Shown here: piece after piece, positions 8,809-17,490 of the stretch
Position numbering within the stretch: position 1 is the stretch's first letter
Layout: every line of letters begins with the position of its first letter
Source of the DNA: an uncultured Alphaproteobacteria bacterium
Lineage (GTDB): Bacteria; Pseudomonadota; Alphaproteobacteria; Micropepsales; Micropepsaceae
Direction: 5' to 3'
DNA: 64,000 nucleotides
Assembly (NCBI GenBank): GCA_902826695.1
Contig: CADEFU010000016.1
Span: 1-64,000 of the forward strand
Notes under the pieces: generated by a model
What the model saw: the letters and a program-made list of their open reading frames with translations, nothing else
What the model was told of the DNA's origin: nothing
The model's database searches: none
Translations under genes and position numbers: made by a program

Positions 8809-9596
8809 GCTCGGGTAAGGGCTTCACCTTTATATTCGACCTTGGCGATACCCTGATCGACGACCCATTTGAGACGGTCTTGGGCGATCCTGGGCTAAGG
8901 CAAGACCTACGCCGTCGGCACGAGTTTCTTGCGGAAGAAACGGTGTGCGATGCCTTTCTAGCGAACTGGAGAATTGCCAATCGCGAAATCGACTTTCCGT
9001 TCGCAAGCCATTTCGCGCAAGAAGAGCCGTGGATTCAAGCCGCGCTGAGAGCAGCCGTCCCGGCGCTGAAAGATCCGGCATCCGTAGGCCCCGATCTTCT
9101 GTCGCTGTATCGCGCGCGTGTCGCCGATGTTGTGGCGCGTCAGACCCAACTGCCGGTGCTGCGCGATGTCATGCAGTGGCTTCGCGCGACAGGAGCGGCC
9201 GTGTGGGTCGCGTCGAACGACAGGGCATTTGCAACGCCATCGCTTCTCGCCTGGGCAGGCTTGGACGTTTACGTTGACAGGATTTTCGTCAGCGAGAGCC
9301 TCAGCCGCACGTATCCGAAAGCGGAGAAACCCAATCTCGAGTACTTCAAAGCCATCGTGTCGGCGGGTGGGTTGGACGAGGCCAACCTCGCCCGTGCGGT
9401 ACACATCGGTGACTCGGAGCTTCGCGACATTGCACCGGCCCGTGCCCTTGGCATGACCACGGTCCGATATCGCGCGCCGACGGCCGGCCGTGCCGCGACG
9501 TGGCGCGACAACGCGGAGGTGACGGCGGCGCACTACGCCTACAGCGATAGAACGCTTCTTAAACCCATCCTCGCGCAAATCCTGGACCGAACCTGA
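8805..9596 (+). CDS. HAD-superfamily hydrolase
   Basis: A 263-residue protein with all four haloacid-dehalogenase motifs: FDLGDTLID (motif I, first Asp as nucleophile), WVASND (motif II, Ser/Asn), the lysine in YPKAEKPNLEYF (motif III), and HIGDSELRDI (motif IV). The second position of motif I is Gly rather than the usual Asp, as in some subfamily I members. The insertion after motif I suggests a helical C1 cap. The start overlaps the stop of the NUDIX-like gene (ATGA), so the two products are made together and may act on one substrate, probably a phosphorylated nucleotide or metabolite. Substrate not predictable. Confidence 0.8.
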   Translation: MSSGKGFTFIFDLGDTLIDDPFETVLGDPGLRQDLRRRHEFLAEETVCDAFLANWRIANREIDFPFASHFAQEEPWIQAALRAAVPALKDPASVGPDLLSLYRARVADVVARQTQLPVLRDVMQWLRATGAAVWVASNDRAFATPSLLAWAGLDVYVDRIFVSESLSRTYPKAEKPNLEYFKAIVSAGGLDEANLARAVHIGDSELRDIAPARALGMTTVRYRAPTAGRAATWRDNAEVTAAHYAYSDRTLLKPILAQILDRT

Positions 9597-9601
9597 GGCA
9601 T

Positions 9602-9619
9602 CGCTCGCCCTTGCGAGCG
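9602..9619 (+). terminator. Hairpin after the NUDIX-HAD operon
   Basis: CGCTCGC / GCGAGCG, a perfect 7-bp stem with a 4-base loop, starts six bases after the HAD stop codon. No T-run follows, so termination is uncertain. Confidence 0.35.
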
Positions 9620-9721
9620 GCTCGCAACTACAACCTGACTTGCGACAAAACGCGCTGGCCTTGGAAGCCGACCGGCGCTTTACTACCTGCCTCTTAGAGT
9701 CACCCCAAGGCCGGGTCGCGC

Positions 9722-10936
9722 ATGGACTACGAAAGCCAGTTTGCTCAAGCACTTGCACCGATCAAACAGGAAGGGCGCTATCGCGTCTTTGCCGACATCG
9801 TGCGCCGCCGCGGAAGCTTTCCGGAAGCGACCCATCACACGCAGGAAGGTGAACGCCCCATCACCGTTTGGTGCTCAAACGACTACCTCGGCATGGGTCA
9901 AAGCCAGGTCGTCATCGCCGCAATGCACGCGGCTATCGACGTGGCCGGGGCAGGTTCGGGCGGGACGCGCAATATCTCGGGCACGACGCACTATCACGTC
10001 GAGCTTGAGCGCGAACTCGCCGACCTGCATGCCAAGGAAGCGGCGCTGCTGTTCACCTCGGGCTTCATCGCCAACGAGGCGGCTCTCTCGACGCTCGGCA
10101 ATGTTCTGCCGGGCTGCATCATCTTTTCGGACGCGCTGAACCATGCCTCGATGATCGAGGGCATGCGCCACTCGAAGGCGCAGCGCAAAGTGTGGCGCCA
10201 CAACGATCTGGCTCATCTTGAGGAGCTTCTGGCAGCGGCAGATCCTGCGGCGCCCAAAGTAATCGCCTTTGAATCCGTCTATTCGATGGACGGAGACATC
10301 GCGCCGATCGGAAAAATTTGCGCGCTCGCCAAACGCTTCGGAGCCTTGACCTACCTCGATGAGGTTCACGCGGTCGGGCTTTACGGCCGCCGTGGCGGCG
10401 GTGTTGCCGAGCGTGACAGCGTGATGGATCAGGTCGACATCATCAACGGCACGCTGGCGAAAGGCTTCGGCGTGATGGGCGGCTACATAGCCGCGTCCGC
10501 GCAGTTCATCGACGTGGTTCGCTCTTTCGCCCCGGGCTTCATCTTCACGACCTCGATCCCGCCGGTGCTGGCGGCGGGTGCATTGGCCAGCGTGCGCCAT
10601 CTGAAGAAGAGCGAATTCGAGCGCCAACGCCATCAGGAGCGTGCGGCCACCCTAAAGAAGATGATGCGCGAGGCCGGACTGCCGGTGATGCCGTCGGTGA
10701 GCCACATCGTGCCTCTGCTCGTCGGCGACCCGGTGTGCTGCAAGCGGGTGTCGGATTTCCTGCTTCAGGACCATGCGATCTACGTGCAGCCCATCAACTA
10801 CCCGACGGTACCGCGCGGGACTGAGCGTCTCCGGTTTACGCCCTCGCCGGCGCACGACGACGAAAAGATGCGTGCCCTCGTGCGCGCCCTAGACGCCGCG
10901 TGGTCGTATCACAACATCAAGCGCGCCGCGGCTTGA
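9722..10936 (+). CDS. hemA: 5-aminolevulinate synthase
   Basis: A PLP enzyme of the alpha-oxoamine synthase family that condenses glycine and succinyl-CoA, the alphaproteobacterial (C4) entry to heme. The normal length is 404 residues. The start [20 protein letters not shown] is characteristic. The glycine-rich [11 protein letters not shown] segment (about residues 79-89), the PLP-contacting [12 protein letters not shown] and the PLP lysine in [13 protein letters not shown] are intact. It sits alone, bounded downstream by a terminator shared with mucR. The presence of this gene makes a glutamate-tRNA route unnecessary for this organism. Confidence 0.97.
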   Translation: MDYESQFAQALAPIKQEGRYRVFADIVRRRGSFPEATHHTQEGERPITVWCSNDYLGMGQSQVVIAAMHAAIDVAGAGSGGTRNISGTTHYHVELERELADLHAKEAALLFTSGFIANEAALSTLGNVLPGCIIFSDALNHASMIEGMRHSKAQRKVWRHNDLAHLEELLAAADPAAPKVIAFESVYSMDGDIAPIGKICALAKRFGALTYLDEVHAVGLYGRRGGGVAERDSVMDQVDIINGTLAKGFGVMGGYIAASAQFIDVVRSFAPGFIFTTSIPPVLAAGALASVRHLKKSEFERQRHQERAATLKKMMREAGLPVMPSVSHIVPLLVGDPVCCKRVSDFLLQDHAIYVQPINYPTVPRGTERLRFTPSPAHDDEKMRALVRALDAAWSYHNIKRAAA

Positions 10937-10944
10937 ACAAATAA

Positions 10945-10978
10945 AAACGGCGGCCTCTTCAGAAGCCGCCGCGCGTTA
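10945..10978. terminator. Bidirectional terminator between hemA and mucR
   Basis: CGGCGGC (10948-10954) pairs with GCCGCCG (10965-10971), extended by CTTC/GAAG-type pairing in the loop. On the minus strand the stem is followed by TTTTTATTT, so it clearly terminates mucR. On the plus strand it follows hemA by 11 bases. Confidence 0.8.
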
Positions 10979-10993
10979 AATCGAGTCGCGAAG

Positions 10994-11449
10994 TTAAGCC
11001 GCCTTCTTACGCCGTCCACGGCCGGCGCTCGCCGGCACCCGGCCAAGCCCGATCTTCTTCGCAAACTCCGAGCGCTGGCGCGCATAGGCGGGCGCCACCA
11101 TCGGATAGTCCGCAGGCAAGCCCCACTTCGCACGGTATTCCTCCGGCGACATATTGTAGTTCGAGCGCAGATAGCGCTTCAGCATTTTGAGCTTCTTGCC
11201 GTCTTCCAGGCAGATGATGAAGTCGTCGCCGACCGACTTCTTGACCGGCACCGCAGGCTTCGCTGACGAACCGGTATCGCTAACCGTACCGGAAACAAGA
11301 CCCGCGAGCACCGAGTGTACGCTCTTGATGATCGTCGGCACTTCCGACATCGGGACTTGGTTATGGCTCACGTAAGACGACACGATCCCGGTCGCAAGCT
11401 GCAACAGCTGATCCGTCGACTTGCCATTTTCCGTTTTGTTGTCACTCAT
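10994..11449 (-). CDS. mucR: MucR/Ros-family transcriptional regulator with degenerate zinc site
   Basis: A 151-residue protein of the MucR/Ros family, global regulators of exopolysaccharide, motility, cell cycle and virulence genes in alphaproteobacteria that bind AT-rich DNA. The C-terminal DNA-binding block is plain: CLEDGKKLKMLKRYL, then SPEEYRAKWGLPADYPMVAP and the basic tail ending GRRKKAA. The two histidines usual in the zinc finger (in KRHL and in the next turn) are Tyr93 and Asn97 here, while Cys80 and Asp83 remain. Zinc coordination is therefore doubtful. Some family members are known to fold without zinc. A 14-bp palindrome lies 28 bases upstream of the start. Confidence 0.92.
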   Translation of the reverse strand: MSDNKTENGKSTDQLLQLATGIVSSYVSHNQVPMSEVPTIIKSVHSVLAGLVSGTVSDTGSSAKPAVPVKKSVGDDFIICLEDGKKLKMLKRYLRSNYNMSPEEYRAKWGLPADYPMVAPAYARQRSEFAKKIGLGRVPASAGRGRRKKAA

Positions 11450-11476
11450 CGAGGGTACCCTAAGTTGTAACTAGAT

Positions 11477-11490
11477 GAAGAGCGCTCTTC
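11477..11490. promoter_or_regulatory. 14-bp palindrome upstream of mucR, candidate operator
   Basis: GAAGAGCGCTCTTC is a perfect palindrome 28 bases upstream of the mucR start codon, inside the probable promoter or leader. MucR-type genes are often autoregulated, but this GC-rich palindrome is unlike the T-A-rich sites of MucR itself, so another regulator may bind. Confidence 0.35.
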
Positions 11491-11865
11491 GCCCTTGAAT
11501 CAATGAAGATCGCTTATCTTTATGAACCTGCTTTGGCGGTTCCGCAAGACAACGAAAGAATAACCCACCGCGGATACTACACTGCGAACGGCGTAGTCAT
11601 TGCCGGAGCGGCATAACTCGAACAGTTCTGCGAGCCAGTTTTATTGTTCGTCCCGGTTTGCCCATCGTCCTTCTAGAGTGCGGTCTCACCTGCGCGCGTT
11701 AACCGAATAAGGTCCAAATATGAACGGTACCGCCTGTAGAAATTAGCCAGAGCACCAATAGCGGGATTGCACCCTACGCGCGCAAATGCTTGTTACGGCT
11801 CGTGGGTAAGGGTCACACCGGATACAAGCCCGGGTAGGCGTGAGAAACGGGGCAAAAGCCGCGCG
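11491..11865. other. Divergent intergenic region mucR / nrdR
   Basis: About 375 bases, relatively AT-rich near mucR. It must hold the mucR promoter on the minus strand and the nrdR-rib operon promoter on the plus strand. I looked for an FMN riboswitch ahead of the riboflavin genes and did not recognise one. No small gene is supportable. Confidence 0.4.
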
Positions 11866-12333
11866 ATGAGATGTCCTTTCTGTCAACACGATGACACGCA
11901 GGTCAAAGACAGCCGTCCGACCGAAGACAATGCAGCCATTCGTCGTCGCAGGGTTTGCCCCGCATGCGGCGCGCGCTTCACGACATTCGAGCGCGTGCAA
12001 CTTCGCGATTTGGTCGTCATCAAGAAAACCGGCCGTCGCACGCCGTTTGATCGCGACAAGCTGATGCGTTCCATCCAACACGCGATCCGCAAACGCCCGG
12101 TCGAGCCCGAACGCGTCGAACGCATGGTCAACGGCATCGTGCGCCGCCTTGAAAGCTCCGGCGAAACCGAAATCCCATCGTCGACGATCGGCGAGCTCGT
12201 GATGCAGGGCCTCGGCAATCTCGATACCGTCGCATACGTTCGCTTCGCTTCCGTCTACAAAAACTTCCGCGAAGCGAAGGACTTCGAGAACATCATCGGC
12301 CAATTGACCGACTCCGACGGTAAGAGCGGGTAG
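11866..12333 (+). CDS. nrdR: Transcriptional repressor NrdR
   Basis: ATP/dATP-sensing repressor of ribonucleotide reductase genes. The 155-residue length is normal. The N-terminal zinc ribbon [17 protein letters not shown]...[13 protein letters not shown] has both CxxC pairs (residues 3-6 and 31-34), followed by an ATP-cone domain beginning near [17 protein letters not shown]. The ATG at 11866 is chosen because it gives the invariant MRCPFC start. It heads the nrdR-ribD-ribE-ribBA-ribH-nusB-thiL run, a gene order common in alphaproteobacteria; ribD follows after eight bases. Confidence 0.97.
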   Translation: MRCPFCQHDDTQVKDSRPTEDNAAIRRRRVCPACGARFTTFERVQLRDLVVIKKTGRRTPFDRDKLMRSIQHAIRKRPVEPERVERMVNGIVRRLESSGETEIPSSTIGELVMQGLGNLDTVAYVRFASVYKNFREAKDFENIIGQLTDSDGKSG

Positions 12334-12341
12334 GCAAACGC

Positions 12342-13412
12342 ATGGACGACCGCTTCATGGCCCTCGCGCTCAGCCTCGCGCGCCGGGGCCTAGGCCGCGT
12401 ATGGCCAAACCCGGCGGTGGGTTGCGTGATTGTAGACAGTGACGGTCACGTCGCCGGCAGAGGGTGGACGCAAGACGGCGGTCGCCCGCACGCCGAAACC
12501 GAAGCGCTAAACCAGGCTGGAGCGCGCGCCAAAGGTGCCACCGCTTACGTCACGCTTGAGCCCTGTGCGCACCACGGCCAAACACCGCCCTGCGCGCAAG
12601 CGCTCATCGATGCAGGTATCGCGCGCGTCGTCAGCGCCGTCGATGACCCCGACCAGCGCGTGCGCGGCAAGGGGCACGCTATGCTAAAAGCCGCAGGCGT
12701 CGCCGTCACCGCCGGCATCCGCAGCGCCCAGGCAAGCGTGCTCAACGAGGGCTTCTTCTCGCGCATCGTGCGCAACCGTCCGCACATCACCTTAAAGCTT
12801 GCCACAACGCTCGACGCCAAGATCGCGCTCCAGAGCGGCGAAAGCCGCTGGATCACCGGCGATCGCGCACGCGCCCACGCCCATCTCGAACGTGCGAAAC
12901 ACGACGCAATCCTGATTGGCGTAGGCACGGCACTGGCTGACGACCCAGAACTCACCTGCCGCGTCCCGGGCCTGGGCACACCGCGCCACGTGCGGGTCGT
13001 CATCGACTCGAATGCGCGCCTTCCGTCGACCTCGAAGCTCGCAGGTAGCGCGCATACGAACCCGTTGTGGCTGGTGACGGCACCGGGCGCCGACACCGCC
13101 GCGCTCGTCCAAAAAGGAGCCAAGATCTTGACTGCACCCCGTCATGACCTCGGCGCCGCGATGCAGGCGCTTGCCGCCGACGGTCTCACACGGGTTCTTG
13201 TGGAAGGCGGTGCGACGCTGGCTTCATCGCTACTGAATGCGGGGATGGTCGATCGCCTTCTCTGGTACCGCGCGCCATCGCTCATGGGCGAAGGCATTTC
13301 GGCCGTAGCGTCGCTCGGCCTCACGCGTCTTAACGATTTACCGCGGCTGAAACGTGAGGAGACAATTCGCCTCGGAGACGACGTGCTGGAAACTTACCGC
13401 CCAGCCTCCTAA
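12342..13412 (+). CDS. ribD: Bifunctional riboflavin biosynthesis deaminase/reductase
   Basis: Carries out two successive riboflavin steps, pyrimidine deamination and ribosyl side-chain reduction. The 356-residue length is normal. The deaminase domain (about 1-145) has the zinc-binding HAETEAL and PCAHHGQTPPC motifs. The reductase domain (about 146-350) starts at RPHITLKLATTLDAKIA, with ESRWITGDRAR and the NADPH loop VLVEGGATLASSLL. It lies between nrdR and ribE in one operon. Confidence 0.97.
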   Translation: MDDRFMALALSLARRGLGRVWPNPAVGCVIVDSDGHVAGRGWTQDGGRPHAETEALNQAGARAKGATAYVTLEPCAHHGQTPPCAQALIDAGIARVVSAVDDPDQRVRGKGHAMLKAAGVAVTAGIRSAQASVLNEGFFSRIVRNRPHITLKLATTLDAKIALQSGESRWITGDRARAHAHLERAKHDAILIGVGTALADDPELTCRVPGLGTPRHVRVVIDSNARLPSTSKLAGSAHTNPLWLVTAPGADTAALVQKGAKILTAPRHDLGAAMQALAADGLTRVLVEGGATLASSLLNAGMVDRLLWYRAPSLMGEGISAVASLGLTRLNDLPRLKREETIRLGDDVLETYRPAS

Positions 13413-13422
13413 TACTGGTCCC

Positions 13423-14022
13423 ATGTTCACCGGAATAATCACCGATGTCGGCACCGTCGAGCTGATCGCAAAGCGCGGCGACACGACGGTCAAGATCGCG
13501 ACCACGTTTGATCCCGCAGCGATTGCGCTCGGCGCGTCGATCGCATGTTCAGGCCCGTGCCTCACCGTCATCGCCAAGGGCGGCAAGGCGGGCGACGCAT
13601 GGTTCTCCGTTGAGGCGTCCGCAGAGACGCTGTCGAAAACGACGCTCGGCGCGTGGACCACGGGCACCCGCGTCAACCTCGAGCGGTCGCTGAAAGTCGG
13701 CGACGAAATCGGCGGCCACATTGTTAGCGGCCACGTCGACGGGGTAGGGGACGTCGTGTCCGTCACGCCCGAAGGCGACTCGATCCGCTACAAAATCCGT
13801 GCGCCAAAGCAGCTCGCCAAGTTCATCGCTGCCAAAGGTTCCATCGCCCTCGAAGGCACGTCGCTGACGGTCAACGAGGTGGACGGTGCTACGTTCGGCG
13901 TCAACATCATCCCGCACACCGCCAAGGTGACAACCTGGGGCGGCATCAAAGCAGGCGACAAAGTGAACATCGAAATCGACATGCTCGCCCGCTATCTCGC
14001 GCGCCTTAAGGAGTTCGCATGA
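13423..14022 (+). CDS. ribE: Riboflavin synthase alpha subunit
   Basis: Dismutates two 6,7-dimethyl-8-ribityllumazine molecules to riboflavin. The 199-residue protein consists of two tandem lumazine-binding beta-barrels: the first begins MFTGIITDVGTVE, the second begins near GHIVSGHVDGVGDVV. The first-barrel catalytic cysteine region ACSGPCLTVI is present. The ATG at 13423 gives the invariant MFTGI start. It overlaps ribBA by four bases (ATGA), so translation is coupled. Confidence 0.97.
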   Translation: MFTGIITDVGTVELIAKRGDTTVKIATTFDPAAIALGASIACSGPCLTVIAKGGKAGDAWFSVEASAETLSKTTLGAWTTGTRVNLERSLKVGDEIGGHIVSGHVDGVGDVVSVTPEGDSIRYKIRAPKQLAKFIAAKGSIALEGTSLTVNEVDGATFGVNIIPHTAKVTTWGGIKAGDKVNIEIDMLARYLARLKEFA

Positions 14023-15149
14023 CCAAGAGCGAATTCCACGACTTCATCGCCTCGCCTGAGGAAATCATCGAGGACGCCCGCAATGGGCGCATGTTCATCC
14101 TCGTCGATGCCGAGGATCGCGAGAACGAAGGCGACGTCATCATTCCGGCGCAAATGGCGACGCCTGAAAACATCAACTTCATGGCCAAGCACGCCCGCGG
14201 CCTCGTCTGCCTCGCGCTCACGCAGGAGCGTGCCGAGACGCTGAAACTGCCGATGATGTCTCGCGATAACGGCACGCAGCACCAGACGGCGTTCACGGTC
14301 TCGATCGAAGCGAAAGAAGGCGTCACCACCGGGATCTCGGCGCACGATCGCGCGCGCACGATCGCCGTCGCCATCGATCCGACGAAGGGTCAGGCCGACA
14401 TCGTGACGCCTGGTCACGTCTTTCCGCTCGTCGCGCGCCGCGGTGGCGTGCTCGTCCGGGCCGGCCACACGGAAGCGGCCGTCGACATCTCGCGCCTCGC
14501 CGGTTTGCTTCCTGCAGGCGTGATCTGCGAGGTGATGAACGACGACGGCACGATGGCCCGCCTGCCGGACCTCGTGAAGTTCGCACAGCTGCACGGCATG
14601 AAGGTCGGCACGATTGCCGATCTGATCGCTTACCGCCGCCGTCACGACCACTTCATCACCCGCGCCGTCGAAACCGAGCTCGACAGCCACCACGGCGGCA
14701 AGTTCAAGATGATGCTCTACGTCAACACCGTGGAGTACGCCGAACACATCGCGCTCGTGAAAGGCGACATCACGAAGGGCGGCCCGGTTCTGGTGCGCAT
14801 GCATGCCGTCAATCTGTTCGACGACCTGCTCGCTGTCCGCGGCGGCCGCGACGACGTGCTGACCCGCTCGATGGAAGCCGTGGAGCAAGAGGGTCGCGGT
14901 GTCATCGTTTTGATCAGGGAAAGCCGCGGCACCTACGTGTCCGACCTCCTGATGCGCAAACAGCCGGACTCTGACACCATGCCGCGCCGGCTGAAGGAAT
15001 ACGGCGTTGGCGCGCAAATCCTGCTCGATCTAGGCGTCCGCGACATGATCCTGCTCACGAACTCAGCTTCGCGCACGATTGTTGGCCTTGAGGGTTATGG
15101 CCTGCGTGTCACTGGGACACGCGAAGTCGGTTCGCGCTATAAGAGTTAG
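14019..15149 (+). CDS. ribBA: 3,4-dihydroxy-2-butanone-4-phosphate synthase with degenerate GTP cyclohydrolase II domain (RibBX type)
   Basis: 376 residues. The N-terminal DHBP synthase domain (about 1-210) looks complete: EEIIEDARNGRMFILVDAEDRENEGD carries the acidic metal site, and the TGISAHDRARTI and TPGHVFPLVARRGGVLVRAGHTEA segments are intact. The C-terminal part (about 211-376) has the GTP cyclohydrolase II fold (EGRGVIVLIRESRG, RRLKEYGVGAQILLDLGV), but the region that should carry three zinc cysteines reads VRMHAVNLFDDLLAVRGGRD with none. It is therefore probably only a DHBP synthase, and a separate ribA should exist elsewhere in the genome. Confidence 0.93.
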   Translation: MTKSEFHDFIASPEEIIEDARNGRMFILVDAEDRENEGDVIIPAQMATPENINFMAKHARGLVCLALTQERAETLKLPMMSRDNGTQHQTAFTVSIEAKEGVTTGISAHDRARTIAVAIDPTKGQADIVTPGHVFPLVARRGGVLVRAGHTEAAVDISRLAGLLPAGVICEVMNDDGTMARLPDLVKFAQLHGMKVGTIADLIAYRRRHDHFITRAVETELDSHHGGKFKMMLYVNTVEYAEHIALVKGDITKGGPVLVRMHAVNLFDDLLAVRGGRDDVLTRSMEAVEQEGRGVIVLIRESRGTYVSDLLMRKQPDSDTMPRRLKEYGVGAQILLDLGVRDMILLTNSASRTIVGLEGYGLRVTGTREVGSRYKS

Positions 15150-15152
15150 GTG

Positions 15153-15584
15153 ATGACCAAAATCCTGATTGTTGAGGCGCGGTACTACGCCGACATTTCC
15201 GACGCGCTCCTGAAAAGCGCGACAGCAGTGCTGAAATCTGCCGGCGCCGACGTCGAGGTGTTGACCGTTCCCGGCGCGCTCGAAATCCCCGGCGCGATCG
15301 CGCTTGCCTCTGCCCGCGGCTACGACGGTTACGTCGCCCTCGGCTGCGTCATCCGGGGGGAGACCACGCACTACGAGATCGTCTCAAACGAATCCGCCCG
15401 CGGCCTGATGGACCTAACCGTGCGCGAGAAGCTCGCCATCGGCAACGGCATCCTCACTGTCGAGGACGAAGACCAAGCCTGGGCCCGCACCGACGCAAAC
15501 CGCGTCGAGGACAAAGGCGCAAACGCCGCCAAAGCCGCACTCGCAATGGCAGCCCTGCGCCGCCAATACGGGCGTGGCGGATGA
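15153..15584 (+). CDS. ribH: 6,7-dimethyl-8-ribityllumazine synthase
   Basis: Forms lumazine from the DHBP and pyrimidine precursors, the penultimate step of riboflavin synthesis. 143 residues, normal. Signature segments are [33 protein letters not shown] (containing the catalytic His) and the C-terminal [16 protein letters not shown] take the ATG at 15153 ([12 protein letters not shown]) rather than the GTG directly before it. It overlaps nusB by four bases. Confidence 0.97.
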   Translation: MTKILIVEARYYADISDALLKSATAVLKSAGADVEVLTVPGALEIPGAIALASARGYDGYVALGCVIRGETTHYEIVSNESARGLMDLTVREKLAIGNGILTVEDEDQAWARTDANRVEDKGANAAKAALAMAALRRQYGRGG

Positions 15585-16084
15585 CCAAGTTCCGTCACTC
15601 CAAGCGCCGGTCGGAAGACAAGTCGCGCAGCGCCTCGCGCCTCGCGGTTGTCCAAGCGCTCTATCAAATGGAAATCGCCAACCAGGACAGCGAATCCGCG
15701 CTCAACGAATTCATCGACCACCGCCTCGGCCAAGAGATCGAAGGCGAGCAGTACATGGAAGCGGACAAGAAGTACTTCGCAGGCCTCGTGCGAGGTGTCG
15801 TCGAACAGCAGCACGACATAGACCGCGCGATCGCCCGCAGCGTCCCCAAAGAATGGCCGTTCGACCGCATCGACCCCATAATGCGCGCGATACTGCGCTC
15901 TGCGGCGTACGAGTTGATGCAGCAGCCGGACGTGCCCACGCGCATCGTCGTCAACGAGTACATGCACATCGCCACCGCCTTCTTTGAAGACGGCGAGGAA
16001 AATGTCTTCATTGGCGGTGTCTTGAACCGCCTCGCCCGCGATCAACGCCCGGCCGCGGATGTTGAGCCCGCCGCCGGGCAATGA
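15581..16084 (+). CDS. nusB: Transcription antitermination factor NusB
   Basis: An all-helical RNA-binding protein of the rRNA antitermination complex with NusE (S10). 167 residues with a basic N-terminal extension. Recognisable segments are [37 protein letters not shown] and [32 protein letters not shown]. Coupled by four-base overlaps to ribH upstream and thiL downstream, a conserved alphaproteobacterial arrangement. Confidence 0.96.
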   Translation: MTKFRHSKRRSEDKSRSASRLAVVQALYQMEIANQDSESALNEFIDHRLGQEIEGEQYMEADKKYFAGLVRGVVEQQHDIDRAIARSVPKEWPFDRIDPIMRAILRSAAYELMQQPDVPTRIVVNEYMHIATAFFEDGEENVFIGGVLNRLARDQRPAADVEPAAGQ

Positions 16085-17067
16085 GTGCAAAGCCCACCCG
16101 CACCGGCGAATTCGACCTCATCGCGAAGTACTTTGCGCCGCTTGCGAAGGGTGAGCCTGGCGCGCTGAACCTGAAGGACGACGCGGCGTTCCTGCGCCCG
16201 CGCCCCGGTCACGACCTTGTCGTGACGACGGACGCGATCGTCGCGGGCGTGCATTTCTTCGAGAACGATTCACCGGACGTCATCGCGCGAAAGGCGCTGC
16301 GCGTAAACATCTCCGACCTTGCCGCCAAAGGTGCCACGCCGCGCGCGTACCTGCTTACCGCTGTGTTCCCACGCGACGTCGATGACGCCTGGGTGAAGGC
16401 ATTCGCCGCCGGCCTGAAGCTTGACCAGAAGCGTTTCGCAATCACCCTCATCGGCGGCGACACGACATCGACGCCGGGTCCGCTGACGGTCAACATCGTC
16501 GCCATCGGGGAAGTCCCGCAGGGCAAGATGCTGACGCGCGCCGGCGCGAAACCAGGCGACGATGTATGGGTCACAGGCACGATCGGCGACGCGGCTCTCG
16601 GCCTGAAAGTGTTGAATGACGCGTTGCAGCTAAGCGAACAACATCGCAAAGCCGTGGTCGCGCGCTTCCATGTTCCCGAGCCAAAGCCGCAGTTGGGCCA
16701 CCGGCTCATCGGCTTGGCGCACGCCTGCCTCGACGTCTCCGATGGCCTCGTCGCCGACCTTGGCCACATCGCAGCCGAATCGAACGTGAGCATCCGCATT
16801 CAGGCACACGACGTTCCGCTTTCTGCGGCTGCGAAGGCGGCACTCGACAAAGGGGTCGGCCTCGTCGATCTCGTGACCGGCGGGGACGACTACGAGCTCG
16901 CCTTCACCGCGCCAACCGCCGCCCGCCCGCGCCTCAAGGCGTTATCGAGGGACACAGCTATCCCGCTGACCCGCATCGGCGAGGTTGGGAAGGGTAGGGG
17001 CGTGGTGCTGCTCGACAAAAATGGCAATCCTGTCCCCTACGGCCGCCCGGGCTACACCCATTTCTGA
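16081..17067 (+). CDS. thiL: Thiamine-monophosphate kinase
   Basis: Phosphorylates thiamine monophosphate to the active diphosphate. 328 residues, PurM-like fold: GEFDLIAKYFAPLAKG at the start, the ATP/metal segment LKDDAAFLRPRPGHDLVVTTDAIVAGVHF, NISDLAAKGATPRAYL, GGDTTSTPGPLTVNIVAIGEV, and GGDDYELAFT near the end. Last gene of the riboflavin operon; its stop codon lies inside a near-perfect inverted repeat. Confidence 0.96.
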   Translation: MSAKPTRTGEFDLIAKYFAPLAKGEPGALNLKDDAAFLRPRPGHDLVVTTDAIVAGVHFFENDSPDVIARKALRVNISDLAAKGATPRAYLLTAVFPRDVDDAWVKAFAAGLKLDQKRFAITLIGGDTTSTPGPLTVNIVAIGEVPQGKMLTRAGAKPGDDVWVTGTIGDAALGLKVLNDALQLSEQHRKAVVARFHVPEPKPQLGHRLIGLAHACLDVSDGLVADLGHIAAESNVSIRIQAHDVPLSAAAKAALDKGVGLVDLVTGGDDYELAFTAPTAARPRLKALSRDTAIPLTRIGEVGKGRGVVLLDKNGNPVPYGRPGYTHF

Positions 17068-17090
17068 AGCGTTAATGAATTAACGCTTCA
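17065..17090. promoter_or_regulatory. 11-bp inverted repeat spanning the thiL stop codon
   Basis: TGAAGCGTTAA and its exact reverse complement flank the four bases TGAA. A third half-site, GCGTTAAAGCG, follows at 17095-17105. There is no T-run, so it is not a classical terminator. It could be an operator for the small gene that follows, or a 3'-end hairpin. Confidence 0.45.
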
Positions 17091-17147
17091 CAGAGCGTTA
17101 AAGCGTCCGGGCGCATACTCCCACCTATCGAATTGGGAGACACCGCC

Positions 17148-17237
17148 ATGCGGTTCATTCTCGCGCTGATCCTTCTGATGATCGTGTTCGGCTCGGATAC
17201 GCAGAAGCAGGGCGCTAAAGGCGAAGCCGAGAGCTAA
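17148..17237 (+). CDS. 29-residue single-helix membrane peptide
   Basis: A short open frame with a good ribosome site (GGGAGA, seven bases before the ATG) encoding MRFILALILLMIVFGSDTQK followed by a small hydrophilic tail. The first 15 residues form one hydrophobic helix. Coding is supported by the ribosome site and the membrane-peptide composition only. No homologue is recalled. Confidence 0.45.
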   Translation: MRFILALILLMIVFGSDTQKQGAKGEAES

Positions 17238-17490
17238 GCTCGCCTACAAGGACACGTTGCGCCGGGCGGTCCAATTGCTCCGCCTGCGGCGAATTTCCTG
17301 AGTTTCCGCGGTCTTCGCGTATTGCATGCCTCTAGACCGTTTGGCATCTTCCGGCCTCTTTTTGGCCGGGGGGCCAATTGAGTCGGCCGGTCTCCGGCAG
17401 GCGCAAATCTCCGCACGCTCCCCGATCCAAGCCCGAGACTTGGTCCCCTCCAACGTCTCGGCAACTCCAATTCATGAAGGTCTTGAGGCA
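17238..17490 (+). promoter_or_regulatory. Leader of hppA with two hairpins
   Basis: This 253-base stretch has no convincing gene. It contains CCGGCC/GGCCGG (17351-17356 with 17364-17369, T-rich loop) and CCGAGAC/GTCTCGG (17433-17439 with 17455-17461). It must contain the hppA promoter. The hairpins could form in a long 5' leader, but I recognise no known riboswitch. Confidence 0.3.

Noticed and set aside
7450..9596. NUDIX-HAD operon as a CBASS system
   Set aside because: No nucleotidyltransferase/cyclase or CD-NTase-associated gene is present, so the name is not justified.
11491..11865. FMN riboswitch ahead of the riboflavin operon
   Set aside because: I could not identify the conserved FMN-aptamer segments.
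17072..17101. CtrA box (TTAA-N7-TTAA) after thiL
   Set aside because: The TTAA elements are separated by 4 and by 14 bases, not 7.
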